Position numbers and translations under genes: made by a program. From Deinococcales bacterium (lineage in GTDB: Bacteria; Deinococcota; Deinococci; Deinococcales; JAAFIG01), in NCBI GenBank assembly GCA_025352125.1, contig JANXTZ010000013.1, positions 62,001 through 126,000 of the forward strand: a stretch of 64,000 nucleotides of DNA. The letters are read 5' to 3'. The notes beneath the pieces were generated by a model that worked only from the letters and a program-made list of their open reading frames with translations, ran no database searches and was not told where the DNA came from. The first letter of the stretch is position 1, and every line of letters starts with the position of its first letter. This document shows, piece after piece, positions 34,755 through 43,752 of the stretch.

Positions 34755-34962
34755 GGTTTTCTTCCTGAGCGGCGAGTTTGATATTTTTGCTGGGTCATAA
34801 TGAGTCACCCGAATTCGATTATAGCAAATTTGTCGCTCGAGATTGAAAGATTGATCTTGGGGCTTTTGCATACACTGCAACCATCATTCCTCACAGTCCG
34901 AGATTGAACTCGAGCGACTGCAAATTCTGTTCCGTGATGCGACCCGAGGGCAGGGCGTGGTT

Positions 34963-36120
34963 TCACTCGAGGGCGTTTAAGCCGGTCAAATCGCGCCCGA
35001 CAATCAGGGTGTGAATGTCGTGCGTCCCTTCATACGTGTCCACCGTCTCGAGGTTGAGCATGTGCCGAATGATTGGGTATTCGGTGGTGATGCCGTTGCC
35101 ACCGTGAAGTTCCCGCGCCATTCGTGCCCCCTCGAGTGCCACGCGCACGTTGTTGCGCTTTGCCATTGAGACTTGGGCATAATTCATCGTGCCAGCGTCT
35201 TTGTTCTGCCCGAGGTGGTACGCCATCATCAAACCCAGCGAATGCTGTGTCGCCATCGTGACCAGCTTGTGTTGCACCAACTGACGCCCCGCAATCGGCT
35301 TGCCAAACGTCGTGCGGGACTTGGTGTACTCGAGGGTGGTCGAAAGCACACTCTCGAGCGCCCCAAGTGCACCCCAGGCGATGCCGTAACGGGCTTGGGT
35401 CAAGCAGCCGAGGGGTGACTTCAAACCTTTAGACCCAGGCAGCAAACTCGAGGCTGGAACGCGCACGTCCTCGAGCACAATTTCGCCGGTGACGCTGGCG
35501 CGAAGGCTCATTTTGTTCTTGATTTTTGGCGCGGAAAAACCTCTGGTATCGGTTGGCACGATAAAACCGCGAATGATGCCGTCATCGTCTTTTGCCCAAA
35601 CCACGGCAATGTCAGCAATCGGGCTGTTGGTGATCCACATTTTCGAGCCGTTGAGCACATAATCCGTGCCATCTTTGGTGGCTCGAGTTCGCATCGCGCC
35701 AGGGTCAGAACCGCCGTCGGATTCTGTCAGCCCGAAGCAACCCACCATGCGCCCAGCGGCAAGTTCGGGCAGGTATTTTTTCTTTTGCTCCTCCGAGCCA
35801 TACGCGTAAATCGGGTACATCACCAGCGAACCTTGAACGCTGGCGGTGCTGCGAATCCCCGAATCGCCGCGCTCGAGTTCGTAACAAATCAGACCATACG
35901 CGGTGCTCGAGACGCCAGAGCCACCGTATTCTTCGGGCGTTGTCGGTCCGAGAATGCCAAGTTCACCCATTTTGGTCGTTAAATTGCGCGGCAGCGTGCC
36001 TTCGTCCCACCAATCGCCAACCTGCGGAATGATTTCGGCATCGACAAACTCGCGTACCATCGTGTGAATATCGCGTTCTTCGGGTTTGAGGTTCTCGAGA
36101 ATTTTGAAGTAATCGAACAT
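34963..36120 (-). CDS. Acyl-CoA dehydrogenase, glutaryl-CoA dehydrogenase type
   Basis: This 385-residue FAD enzyme shows CFGLTESDGGSDPGAMRTRA, KMWITNSPIADIAVVWAKDDDG, RTTFGKPIAGRQLVQHKL and the C-terminal catalytic region TVDTYEGTHDIHTLIVGRDLTG. The features match glutaryl-CoA dehydrogenase, which oxidises and decarboxylates glutaryl-CoA to crotonyl-CoA in lysine and tryptophan breakdown. Another short-chain acyl-CoA substrate is possible. I chose the ATG at 36120 (MFDYFKIL); an in-frame ATG at 36135 is an alternative. Confidence 0.9.
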   Translation of the reverse strand: MFDYFKILENLKPEERDIHTMVREFVDAEIIPQVGDWWDEGTLPRNLTTKMGELGILGPTTPEEYGGSGVSSTAYGLICYELERGDSGIRSTASVQGSLVMYPIYAYGSEEQKKKYLPELAAGRMVGCFGLTESDGGSDPGAMRTRATKDGTDYVLNGSKMWITNSPIADIAVVWAKDDDGIIRGFIVPTDTRGFSAPKIKNKMSLRASVTGEIVLEDVRVPASSLLPGSKGLKSPLGCLTQARYGIAWGALGALESVLSTTLEYTKSRTTFGKPIAGRQLVQHKLVTMATQHSLGLMMAYHLGQNKDAGTMNYAQVSMAKRNNVRVALEGARMARELHGGNGITTEYPIIRHMLNLETVDTYEGTHDIHTLIVGRDLTGLNALE

Positions 36121-36242
36121 GGGGTATTGTCGCATTTTAGGATGTGATGGGCAATGTACAAATAACCTCAATTTTATGCAGCACTCGAGCCTAAAAATTC
36201 AACTGAAGTACTCGAATTCAAACTTTTTTGCTTCTTGGATTT

Positions 36243-36482
36243 TCACCAAGAACCATACCGTGATTCATTTGAGATACACCAATTCCCAAGCAATTCAATG
36301 ACTCGTGCGTGATTGTATTCGGCTTGAAAACGAATGTAAGGGATTCCGCCAAACCGCACACCAATCTCTTCAACTTGATGAATTTTGACAGCATCGTTTG
36401 ATTCCTTGCCAAATTTGTCATGTGTCATAGGAAAAATACACCACAAACCAGTGAGACTTTCAGGGTTTTCAAAATCGTTCAT
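36243..36482 (-). CDS. Small hypothetical protein
   Basis: This 79-residue soluble protein begins MNDFENPESLTGLWCIFPMTHD and contains GVRFGGIPYIRFQAEYNHARVIELLGNW. The family is not recognised. Support is a TATTGT hexamer ending 5 nt before the ATG. The region is more AT-rich than its surroundings and almost free of CTCGAG, so it may be a recent arrival or a remnant of a longer gene. Confidence 0.5.
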   Translation of the reverse strand: MNDFENPESLTGLWCIFPMTHDKFGKESNDAVKIHQVEEIGVRFGGIPYIRFQAEYNHARVIELLGNWCISNESRYGSW

Positions 36483-36559
36483 GCACCACAATACGATCTA
36501 AACTTTTTAATAGTTCCAGACGTTGCGTCACACCTCAAGTTTTGGATTAAACTTTTTCC

Positions 36560-37042
36560 ATGACCGAACTTCTCGAGCTGCTTGATTACCAACGTTGGGC
36601 GACCAGCAAAACCCTTGACTCAAGCGCAAAACTGAGTCTCGAGCAATTGCACCGTGACCTCGGCTCGAGTTTTAAAAGCGTGTTTGAAACCCTGGTGCAT
36701 TTGTATGGCGCTGACCGCGCCTGGTTGGGCAGGTTAACGGGGCAAAGTCCAAGCCGACCAAACCTAACCGATTACCCGAATCTCGAGGCGTTGCGTGAAG
36801 CTTGGGAGGTTGTGCTTGACGGCTGGAAAGTAACTGTCACAAAACTCGAGAATCCCAAACTCGAGTTTCATTACAAGTCTTATGATGGTTCGCCGTTCAC
36901 CAGTTCGCTCGAGGAAATTGTTAAACATGTGGTGAATCACGGCACGTACCACCGTGGGCAGGTTGCCGCCATGCAACGCATGTTGGGCGGCAAGGCGGTT
37001 GGCACGGACTTGATTTCGTTTTACCGCAGTCAAAAAGCCTGA
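36560..37042 (+). CDS. DinB family protein
   Basis: This 160-residue protein starts MTELLELLDYQRWATSKTL and carries the metal-binding histidines of the DinB fold in ETLVHLYGADRAWL and in HVVNHGTYHRGQVAAMQRMLG, with LISFYR at the end, as in YfiT/DinB proteins of Firmicutes and Deinococcus. TAAACT ends 6 nt before the ATG. The activity is unknown; relatives transfer or remove thiol cofactors or act in stress responses. Confidence 0.9.
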   Translation: MTELLELLDYQRWATSKTLDSSAKLSLEQLHRDLGSSFKSVFETLVHLYGADRAWLGRLTGQSPSRPNLTDYPNLEALREAWEVVLDGWKVTVTKLENPKLEFHYKSYDGSPFTSSLEEIVKHVVNHGTYHRGQVAAMQRMLGGKAVGTDLISFYRSQKA

Positions 37043-37056
37043 AACTCGAGTTTCTG

Positions 37057-37084
37057 AATGAAAAGTGACCCCGAAATGGGGTCA
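37057..37084 (-). terminator. Terminator of the division and cell-wall cluster
   Basis: TGACCCC (37066-37072) pairs with GGGGTCA (37078-37084). On the minus strand the stem is followed by CTTTTCATT, a moderate U-run, placing it 23 nt after the ftsZ stop. The plus-strand side has no U-run. Confidence 0.6.
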
Positions 37085-37106
37085 TAAACTTCTGGTTGCT
37101 CGAGGT

Positions 37107-38183
37107 TTAACTGTCTTTGTCGCGGTATCGCAAGAACGCGGGAATGTCGAGTTCTTGTTCGCTGAAACGACCCGAGTTGATGATATTGCCCAGATTGCCG
37201 AGCGTGTTGTTGCTGGTGCGCAGTTGGTTCATCAAGCCTGGGGCTTCGTTGAACCCTGTGGCAACCACGGTCACGCGGATTTCGTCGCCGGCGTGTTCGT
37301 CGAATGCCACGCCGAACAGGGTGTCCACGCTGTTTTCGTCCAAACCAGTGGCGGCTTGAATCTTGCCGACAATTTCGTAAGCGTCCGCTAACGTCACGCG
37401 GTCTTCGGTGCCGGTAATGTTGATCAAAAGTTTTTTCGCGCCTTCAATCCCACGCTCGAGCAGAGGCGAGTGAATGGCGCTGGCAACGGCTTCTTCGACA
37501 AGTTTGTCGCCGCGCCCCGCTCCAATGCCCATGAGGACTGAACCTGCGCTTGTCAGGTGCATTTTCACGTCGGCAAAGTCCACGTTGATCAAACCGCTGG
37601 CATTAATTACGTCGCTGATGCCTTTGACGCCGTAGTACAACACGCGGTCTGCCAGCAAAAACGCATCGCGGATTGGGGCTTTGCGGTCCACCACCGAAAC
37701 CAGCTTTTCATTGTTGACAATAATCATGCCATCCACGCGCTCTGAGAGCTTTTTGATGCCCTCTTCGGCAACGCGCAGGCGCTTGGGTCCTTCAAACTTG
37801 AACGGGCGTGTCACGATGCCAATGGTCAGCGCACCGATCTCTTTGGCAATTTCGGCGACCACGGGCGCACTGCCCGTGCCCGTGCCGCCGCCCATGCCGG
37901 CGGTGATGAAAACCATGTCCGCACCCTCGAGGTGTTCTTTGATCTGATCGCGGTCCTCGAGCGCACTTTTTTCGCCGACTTCGGGGTTTGCGCCAGCGCC
38001 CAGACCGCGTGTGGTGCGATCACCAATTTGCAAGCGCAATTCCGCATGAGAGTTCGCCAGAACTTGCGCGTCGGTGTTCGCCGCAATGAACTCCACGCCA
38101 TCCAAGCCAGAGTCAATCATGCGGTTCACCGCGTTGTTGCCCGCGCCGCCCAAGCCAATCACTCGAATATTCGCTGCTTGCAC
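37107..38183 (-). CDS. ftsZ: Cell division protein FtsZ
   Basis: This 358-residue tubulin-like GTPase forms the Z-ring. It has [17 protein letters not shown], the GTP signature [14 protein letters not shown] at about residue 100, the T7 synergy region around [22 protein letters not shown] and the C-terminal peptide DIPAFLRYR that binds FtsA. The linker is very short, giving a length at the small end for the family. It starts with GTG. Last gene of the dcw cluster, 68 nt after ftsA. Confidence 0.97.
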   Translation of the reverse strand: MQAANIRVIGLGGAGNNAVNRMIDSGLDGVEFIAANTDAQVLANSHAELRLQIGDRTTRGLGAGANPEVGEKSALEDRDQIKEHLEGADMVFITAGMGGGTGTGSAPVVAEIAKEIGALTIGIVTRPFKFEGPKRLRVAEEGIKKLSERVDGMIIVNNEKLVSVVDRKAPIRDAFLLADRVLYYGVKGISDVINASGLINVDFADVKMHLTSAGSVLMGIGAGRGDKLVEEAVASAIHSPLLERGIEGAKKLLINITGTEDRVTLADAYEIVGKIQAATGLDENSVDTLFGVAFDEHAGDEIRVTVVATGFNEAPGLMNQLRTSNNTLGNLGNIINSGRFSEQELDIPAFLRYRDKDS

Positions 38184-38251
38184 TGTTATCGCCTCGTTCT
38201 TGCCATAGTGGCTTTAATTTCTGAATACATTTTAGAACTTAGAATCTTGCT

Positions 38252-39628
38252 TTAAAAGAAATCTTTAAAAAACGCCCTGATGCGCTCGAGAAGGCTAGGA
38301 CCACTTGGTTTGCGCTCTAACGCTTCGCTCGGTTCTGCCTCGAAGTTATCGTCTTCATTTGCGTAATTGCCGCTCGAGGAAGCATCATTTTGACCCATCT
38401 GTGCACCTGACACGCTGACGCCGACAGGAACGGCATTGTAATGCTGCTGACTGCTGCTGGTCGCGCCGCGTCCAGTGAAATTCTCGATGCCGTAGCGCAC
38501 CAAACCCACGCTTGTCGCGTGAGTTGGACTCGAGACGACATCCGCAAGACCGCTGACATTGCCTGGTTTGCCAATGCGAACAGGTAACTTAAAGCGTTCT
38601 CGAGCGAGTTCGGAGACGCCACGCATCAAAGCCGTACCGCCTGTAATCACGACGCCCGCCGCGATCAATTCGACCGGTCCAAGCACCGAATCAATCTCTG
38701 CCCTGGCAAGGTTAAAAATTTCTGCCATGCGGGGCTTGATGATCCTCGAGAGTTCAAAGGCACTGACTTGCGGCACTACCCCGTTTTGGGTCAACTCGAG
38801 GTTGAGGTCTGGGTCTGCCATTTCGGGCACGGCGGCACCGTATTTTTTCTTGACGCGTTCGGCTTCGTCGGCTGGAATTTTAAGAATTTGCGCGAGGTCT
38901 TGAGTGACATGGTCGCCACCGAGCGGAATGACCGCGCTGTGAGCGAGATTGCCGCGTCTGAAGACCGCAACATCGGTTGTGCCGCCGCCAATGTCAATCA
39001 AAACCGTGGTGACATCCTCTTCGTTTGGCTCGAGCACGCTCAGACCACTGGCGTACCCTTGCAAGACCAGACCGTTGACGGTGATCCCAGCCTCGGACAC
39101 GCAGCGCCTTAAATTGGCGAGTGGTCCTTGCGAGCCGGTCACGATATGAACGTCCACCTCGAGCCGCACGCCGTGCATTCCGACAGGATTTTTGATGCCT
39201 TCCTGCCCGTCAACCACGTATTCTTGCGGCAGCACGTGAATGATCTCGAGGTTTGGGTCGAGCGGTACGGCTCGTGCGTTTTCGATGGCGCGTTCGACAT
39301 CTGGGCGCGAGATTTCCTGCCCGCGACGGATGGCGGCAAGCCCGTGACTGGTCAGGGCTTTCAAGTGCCCGCCTGCCACACCCACGTAAGCATCGACGAC
39401 TCGAACGCCAGCCACGCGTTCGGCGGCGGCGATGGAATTGCGGATTGAACTGATGGTGCGCTCTAAATTGACAACCACACCGCGCTTGAGACCTTCACTT
39501 GGCACTGTACCTTCACCAATAATGTCGAGCACCCCGTTGGGGCTGACTTCACCGATAACTGTTGTGATTTTGGTCGTGCCAATGTCCAATCCGACCACGA
39601 TTCTCGAGTTGTAACGATTGTCGGTCAT
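38252..39628 (-). CDS. ftsA: Cell division protein FtsA
   Basis: This 458-residue actin-like protein tethers FtsZ to the membrane. It has VVGLDIGTTKITTVIGEV, the ATP-site LIDIGGGTTDVAVF and GVVITGGTALMRGV, and the inserted 1C domain (MHGVRLEVDVHIVTG). The C-terminus ends with the amphipathic membrane helix SLLERIRAFFKDFF after a Ser/Asn-rich linker. The start at 39628 overlaps the ftsQ stop by 4 nt (ATGA); upstream in-frame codons would run into ftsQ. Confidence 0.96.
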   Translation of the reverse strand: MTDNRYNSRIVVGLDIGTTKITTVIGEVSPNGVLDIIGEGTVPSEGLKRGVVVNLERTISSIRNSIAAAERVAGVRVVDAYVGVAGGHLKALTSHGLAAIRRGQEISRPDVERAIENARAVPLDPNLEIIHVLPQEYVVDGQEGIKNPVGMHGVRLEVDVHIVTGSQGPLANLRRCVSEAGITVNGLVLQGYASGLSVLEPNEEDVTTVLIDIGGGTTDVAVFRRGNLAHSAVIPLGGDHVTQDLAQILKIPADEAERVKKKYGAAVPEMADPDLNLELTQNGVVPQVSAFELSRIIKPRMAEIFNLARAEIDSVLGPVELIAAGVVITGGTALMRGVSELARERFKLPVRIGKPGNVSGLADVVSSPTHATSVGLVRYGIENFTGRGATSSSQQHYNAVPVGVSVSGAQMGQNDASSSGNYANEDDNFEAEPSEALERKPSGPSLLERIRAFFKDFF

Positions 39629-40266
39629 TGTTGGACACTCACCCCCCACGGATAGATGTTGATTTGTGCCGATCTTTGATCGGCTTGGAGTATCTTGACA
39701 CTTCCGCCCCATTTGAGCAAGGAAGCATACGAATCGGTCCAGATTCGCAGGTCTTTGAGTTGGATACGGTAGCCTTGCGGCGTGAACCGAATCTCGAGTG
39801 GTTTGAATGGTTTCATCAATAGGGCTATCTTAAGCGCTTCGGGCAGTTTGGAGCTATCCCAACCCGTTAATGTTGGGCTGACGGTTGAAGCGTCGGGCAA
39901 TTCCATGCCGTCAAGTGCAACGGTCATTCTCGAGCCGTCTGCTTTGATTAGCGTGCCGACAGGTTCGCGTTCGATCAGTTTGACCTCAACCTGACCTGGA
40001 AAATGCTTGATGATTCTTGCCTCGGCAATCCAGGGGCTGTCCTCGAGTTCTTTGGCACTGGCGTTCGATGCCCACAACCACGGGTTGCCACGCGAGATGC
40101 CGCTCATGTGCGCGACCTCTTTGGGACTAAGGTGCTTTGAACCCGAAACCAGCACGCCCCAGACGGGCAGCACAAACCTCGAGGCGGCAAGCAAAGCGAA
40201 TATGATAATCAGCAACGACATGCCCCAGGTCAGGTTTTCTTTGGTCGGTTTGATTGGGCTGGTCAT
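39625..40266 (-). CDS. ftsQ: Cell division protein FtsQ
   Basis: This 213-residue bitopic protein has a short cytoplasmic tail, one membrane helix (about residues 15-37) and a periplasmic POTRA-like domain (SGSKHLSPKEVAHMSGI, then DSPWIAEARIIKHFPGQVEVKLIEREPVG). Position between murB and ftsA confirms the call, since FtsQ is weakly conserved. It links FtsZ-ring proteins to septal wall synthesis through FtsL and FtsI. Both ends overlap neighbours by ATGA. Confidence 0.9.
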   Translation of the reverse strand: MTSPIKPTKENLTWGMSLLIIIFALLAASRFVLPVWGVLVSGSKHLSPKEVAHMSGISRGNPWLWASNASAKELEDSPWIAEARIIKHFPGQVEVKLIEREPVGTLIKADGSRMTVALDGMELPDASTVSPTLTGWDSSKLPEALKIALLMKPFKPLEIRFTPQGYRIQLKDLRIWTDSYASLLKWGGSVKILQADQRSAQINIYPWGVSVQQ

Positions 40267-41165
40267 TGGCTTCCCCATATTTCCACTTCGCGCTCAAGGT
40301 TCATTCCCAATTGAGCCTCGATGTTCGAGAGCAACTCGAGCACATCTTTGGCGCTGGCATTTCCTTGGTTCACCACAAAATTACCATGTTCGAGTGAGAT
40401 CATTGCGCCGCCGACCCTTGCGCCCTTCAAACCCGCTTGATCGACCAGTAGACCCGCCGAGAAACCCGTCGGGTTTTTCCAGGCGCAACCAAAGGTTCGT
40501 TGGTGTGGTTGTCCTTTTCTGGCATTGTCGGCAAGGTTCATGCGTTCTTGGACAATTTCTGGAGTCACAATCTCGAGTTTGAGGCGAACCCTTGTGACGA
40601 TTCCCGCGCCGTTTTTGCCACGTGGGATGCTCGAGTTGCGGTACTGAAAACCAAGTTGATCAGGCGTGAAAATATGCACTTCGCCATCAACAAAAACCTC
40701 GAGTTGATAAATCGCATCCGCCATCTCGCCGTAACGCGTTCCCGCGTTCATGCGCACCGCACCGCCGACTTGGGCGGGAACGCCCCATAAACCTTCAATA
40801 CCCGACAGACCGCGTTGCTGGAGTTGCCGCACCAAACCTGGAATCGGTTTTGCCGCGCCAACCCAACCCGTCACGAGATGCGTGTCGCTCGAGAGAACTG
40901 GGTCAGGTTCGAGATCACTTTTGGAATATTCGCCGCCAAGTCGAATCACGCGATCATCAACACCAGAATCGGAGACAATCAAATTCGAGCCTCCGCCCAG
41001 AATTCGGTACGGCGCAGACGTGGCTTCCCGCAATTGCTCGAGGTCATGGACGACCCACAATTCAGCAATCCCGCCAACCCCAAGCGTGGTGAAACTCGAG
41101 AGGTGCACCAATCGCGGCGCTCGAGCGAAACTGGGTTTGGTCATGACCACACACGACTCCTTCAT
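40263..41165 (-). CDS. murB: UDP-N-acetylenolpyruvoylglucosamine reductase
   Basis: This 300-residue FAD enzyme reduces the enolpyruvyl group to make UDP-MurNAc. Motifs: SFTTLGVGGIAEL, ILGGGSNLIVSD, WGVPAQVGGAVRMNAG and LEHGNFVVNQGNAS. At the position of the proton-donating Ser (S229 in E. coli, in GSFFKNP) the sequence reads GCAWKNP, so a Cys appears to replace it. Start and murC stop overlap (TGATG); a GTG 3 nt upstream is an option. Confidence 0.94.
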   Translation of the reverse strand: MKESCVVMTKPSFARAPRLVHLSSFTTLGVGGIAELWVVHDLEQLREATSAPYRILGGGSNLIVSDSGVDDRVIRLGGEYSKSDLEPDPVLSSDTHLVTGWVGAAKPIPGLVRQLQQRGLSGIEGLWGVPAQVGGAVRMNAGTRYGEMADAIYQLEVFVDGEVHIFTPDQLGFQYRNSSIPRGKNGAGIVTRVRLKLEIVTPEIVQERMNLADNARKGQPHQRTFGCAWKNPTGFSAGLLVDQAGLKGARVGGAMISLEHGNFVVNQGNASAKDVLELLSNIEAQLGMNLEREVEIWGSQ

Positions 41166-42547
41166 CACTTCACAGCCTCGATTTTGCCACGAATAAGCAA
41201 TTCACGTCCAAAGTTGGTGATGTCACCCGCACCCATCGTCACGATCACATCATTGTCGCTGGCATTGATGAGTAAAAGCTCGAGCGCATCTTCACGGCGC
41301 GAAAAATACTTGACGGCAACGTGACCGTCGGTAATCATTTTTTGTTCGATCAGACCAGAGTGAATACCCTCAATCGGTTTCTCGCCCGCGCCGTAAATGT
41401 CGAGCAGCATGACCTCATCGGCGTGCATAAGCGCTTGCGCAAAACGCTGCCATTCCCTGGCGACCCGCAAATAACGGTGCGGCTGGAACACCACGCGAAC
41501 CTTGCGCCCCGTGGTTTTCGCACCCAAGATGGCGTTCTCGACTTTGGTTGGGTTGTGCGCGTAATCATCGACCACCAACGCGCCGTGGTATTCGCCCAGC
41601 ACATCCCAGCGACGGCGGGCGTTCTTGAAATGCTCGAGTGCCGCAGAATACTTTTCAAACGCAATTCCGGCACGGTCTGCGACTGCCACGGCTGCCAGCG
41701 AATTCAGCACATTGTGCTGCCCTGGTACGTTTAGCGTGATTTCCCCAATCGTTTCCCCACGAATCTCGAGCGTGTAAACCGCACCGCCTCGCTCGAGTTT
41801 GACGTTCAAGGCGCGGTAATCGCAACCCTCGGATGTGCCGTAAGACACCAATGGCAGTTCCTCGAGCATCTTTTCCAAACCATCCCAATCGCGGCAATAA
41901 ACCACGACATCCGCGTTCTGGGCGAATTGCCTGAACGCACGGTGCAACGCCTCGAGATTGACGTGGTAATTGTTGCGCACATCGCCCTCAATGCCAACAT
42001 GATCGTCTTCGACATTGGTGATGACCGCAGTTCGCGGTTTGACATGCTGAAAGTAGGTGTCCGACTCGTCAATCTCGGCAATAAAGTGCTTGCCCTTGCC
42101 GTACTTGGCATTGCCACCAATTGCGGCAACCTCGCCGCCGACCACGCAAGTCGGGTCAAGCCCGCACTGTTCAAAAACAGATGCGATCATGCTCGAGGTG
42201 CTGGTCTTGCCGTGCGTGCCGACGATGCCGATGCTGTCTTTGGCGCTCATCAGTTCGCCCAAAAGTTCAATGCGCCGAATGACGCGCAAGCCCTTGCCCC
42301 TGGCGGCAATGACTTCGGGTTCGCTGGCATCGACGGCGGTACTGGTCACCAACACATCAACATCATGCGTGATGTGATCCGCGCTGTGACCCTCAAAGAT
42401 TTCCACGCCTCGAGCCTCGAGCTTCGCGCTCAAGGCATTTTTTTTGTGATCGCAACCCGAAACAACCTGACCGTCCTCGAGCAGAACATGCGCCAAACCA
42501 CTGACGCCAATCCCACCAATGCCCATCAGGTGATAATGCTTTTTCAT
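41165..42547 (-). CDS. murC: UDP-N-acetylmuramate--L-alanine ligase
   Basis: This 460-residue ATP-dependent Mur ligase adds the first amino acid of the stem peptide. Visible are HLMGIGGIGVSGLAHVLL in the UDP-binding domain, the P-loop GIVGTHGKTSTSSM, AEIDESDTYF, VVDDYAHNPTKV and VFQPHRYLR. The start at 42547 overlaps the murG stop by ATGA, with GGGAGAG upstream, which rules out the longer reading. The murG-murC-murB order is part of the conserved cluster. Confidence 0.96.
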   Translation of the reverse strand: MKKHYHLMGIGGIGVSGLAHVLLEDGQVVSGCDHKKNALSAKLEARGVEIFEGHSADHITHDVDVLVTSTAVDASEPEVIAARGKGLRVIRRIELLGELMSAKDSIGIVGTHGKTSTSSMIASVFEQCGLDPTCVVGGEVAAIGGNAKYGKGKHFIAEIDESDTYFQHVKPRTAVITNVEDDHVGIEGDVRNNYHVNLEALHRAFRQFAQNADVVVYCRDWDGLEKMLEELPLVSYGTSEGCDYRALNVKLERGGAVYTLEIRGETIGEITLNVPGQHNVLNSLAAVAVADRAGIAFEKYSAALEHFKNARRRWDVLGEYHGALVVDDYAHNPTKVENAILGAKTTGRKVRVVFQPHRYLRVAREWQRFAQALMHADEVMLLDIYGAGEKPIEGIHSGLIEQKMITDGHVAVKYFSRREDALELLLINASDNDVIVTMGAGDITNFGRELLIRGKIEAVK

Positions 42548-43641
42548 GTGCTCTCCCGTAACACTTCCAAGACCAGCGATGCAAGTCGCTGCGCCGCACC
42601 CGCACTCGAGGCTGCGAAGGCGTTTCGGCGCAATTCCTCGAGCTTGGAAGCTTCCAAACACGTCAGAATACCCTTTTCGAGTAACCCAGGTGAATGGCTC
42701 GGGCTTAATGATTCGCGTTCGAGTTCTGATTCGAGAATTAAAAACCCTGCCCCTCGAGCTTCGACGCCCTGGGCATTCTTGGTTTGATGGTCTTCACTGG
42801 CGCTCGGAAGCGGCACGAGCAGCAATGGCACACCGTGAAACGCGGCATCGGCAATGGTGCTGAACCCTGCCCTGGTGATTGCAAAATCGACAGCGCTGAA
42901 CGCTGCTATCGCGTCCACAAATTCGGTCGTGTGATACCAAGAGGAGGTTTTGACCTCATTCAAGCGACCGCGGCCAGTTTGGTGAAGCACCTGCACGTTT
43001 TTGCCCACCAGCACCCGCTCGAGAATTGGTGGTAGCAATCTGTTTAACCTGACCGAACCTTGCGAGCCGCCCATGATCAAAATGGTTTGTTTGTTCGGTT
43101 CCAAACCCAGTTTCTCGAGCGCCTCAGGTCGGGTCAGGCGTTGTTCACGGACAGGCATCCCAACCAATTTCGTTCTCGCGCCCACAAGCTCGAGCTTTGC
43201 CGCCTCGTCAACCAGCCCAATCATTTTGGCTTTTTTGGCAAAAACCTTTGTGACCAAACCAGGACGCGCATTGCCCTCATGCAAAACGATTGGCACGCCA
43301 CGCAACCACGCGCCAGCCACACCAGGAAACGACGCAAAACCACCAAAACCAACCACAACTTTTGGACGCAAGTTTCCAACAATTGATGCAGCATCGCCAA
43401 AACCCGCAACCGCGCGAAATAAGGCTCGAGGATCAGGGCGATAACGGTCAATCTTGCCCGTTCTGACGCCGTAAAAACCAAGGTTCTCTCGAGCGGCTAT
43501 CCCCTCCTCCATGCCACCCAAACCGCCAATGATCGCGCTCTGTAACCCATGTGGCTCGAGCGCCCGAGCGAGTGCCACGGCGGGGAAAATATGCCCAGCC
43601 GTGCCACCGGTGGCGAGAAGAATTTGAGGCGGATTGGACAT
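42544..43641 (-). CDS. murG: UDP-GlcNAc transferase MurG (lipid II synthesis)
   Basis: This 365-residue GT28 enzyme adds GlcNAc to lipid I on the cytoplasmic membrane face. Motifs: LLATGGTAGHIFPAVALARAL at the N-terminus, GFGGFASFPGV, VLHEGNARPGLV, MGGSQGSVRLN and the donor site ITRAGFSTIADAAFHGVPLLLVPLP. The ATG at 43641 has an AAGGAG site 10 nt upstream. A 111-nt gap holding a perfect hairpin separates it from ftsW. Confidence 0.95.
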   Translation of the reverse strand: MSNPPQILLATGGTAGHIFPAVALARALEPHGLQSAIIGGLGGMEEGIAARENLGFYGVRTGKIDRYRPDPRALFRAVAGFGDAASIVGNLRPKVVVGFGGFASFPGVAGAWLRGVPIVLHEGNARPGLVTKVFAKKAKMIGLVDEAAKLELVGARTKLVGMPVREQRLTRPEALEKLGLEPNKQTILIMGGSQGSVRLNRLLPPILERVLVGKNVQVLHQTGRGRLNEVKTSSWYHTTEFVDAIAAFSAVDFAITRAGFSTIADAAFHGVPLLLVPLPSASEDHQTKNAQGVEARGAGFLILESELERESLSPSHSPGLLEKGILTCLEASKLEELRRNAFAASSAGAAQRLASLVLEVLREST

Positions 43642-43714
43642 TGAGCTGGCAACTCCTTGGGTACGACTCGAGCTTTGGATTTCGTGCAAGATGTTTAAAA
43701 TCATCCATTCGTGC

Positions 43715-43743
43715 GTAAGGGTGAACACAAGGTTCACCCTTAC
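43715..43743. repeat. Perfect hairpin between ftsW and murG
   Basis: GTAAGGGTGAAC (43715-43726) and GTTCACCCTTAC (43732-43743) form a perfect 12-bp stem with loop ACAAG. No U-run follows on the minus strand, so it is not a classical terminator. It may be an RNA processing or stability element, a partial terminator, or a protein-binding site. Confidence 0.7.
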
Positions 43744-43752
43744 ATCAGGTTG

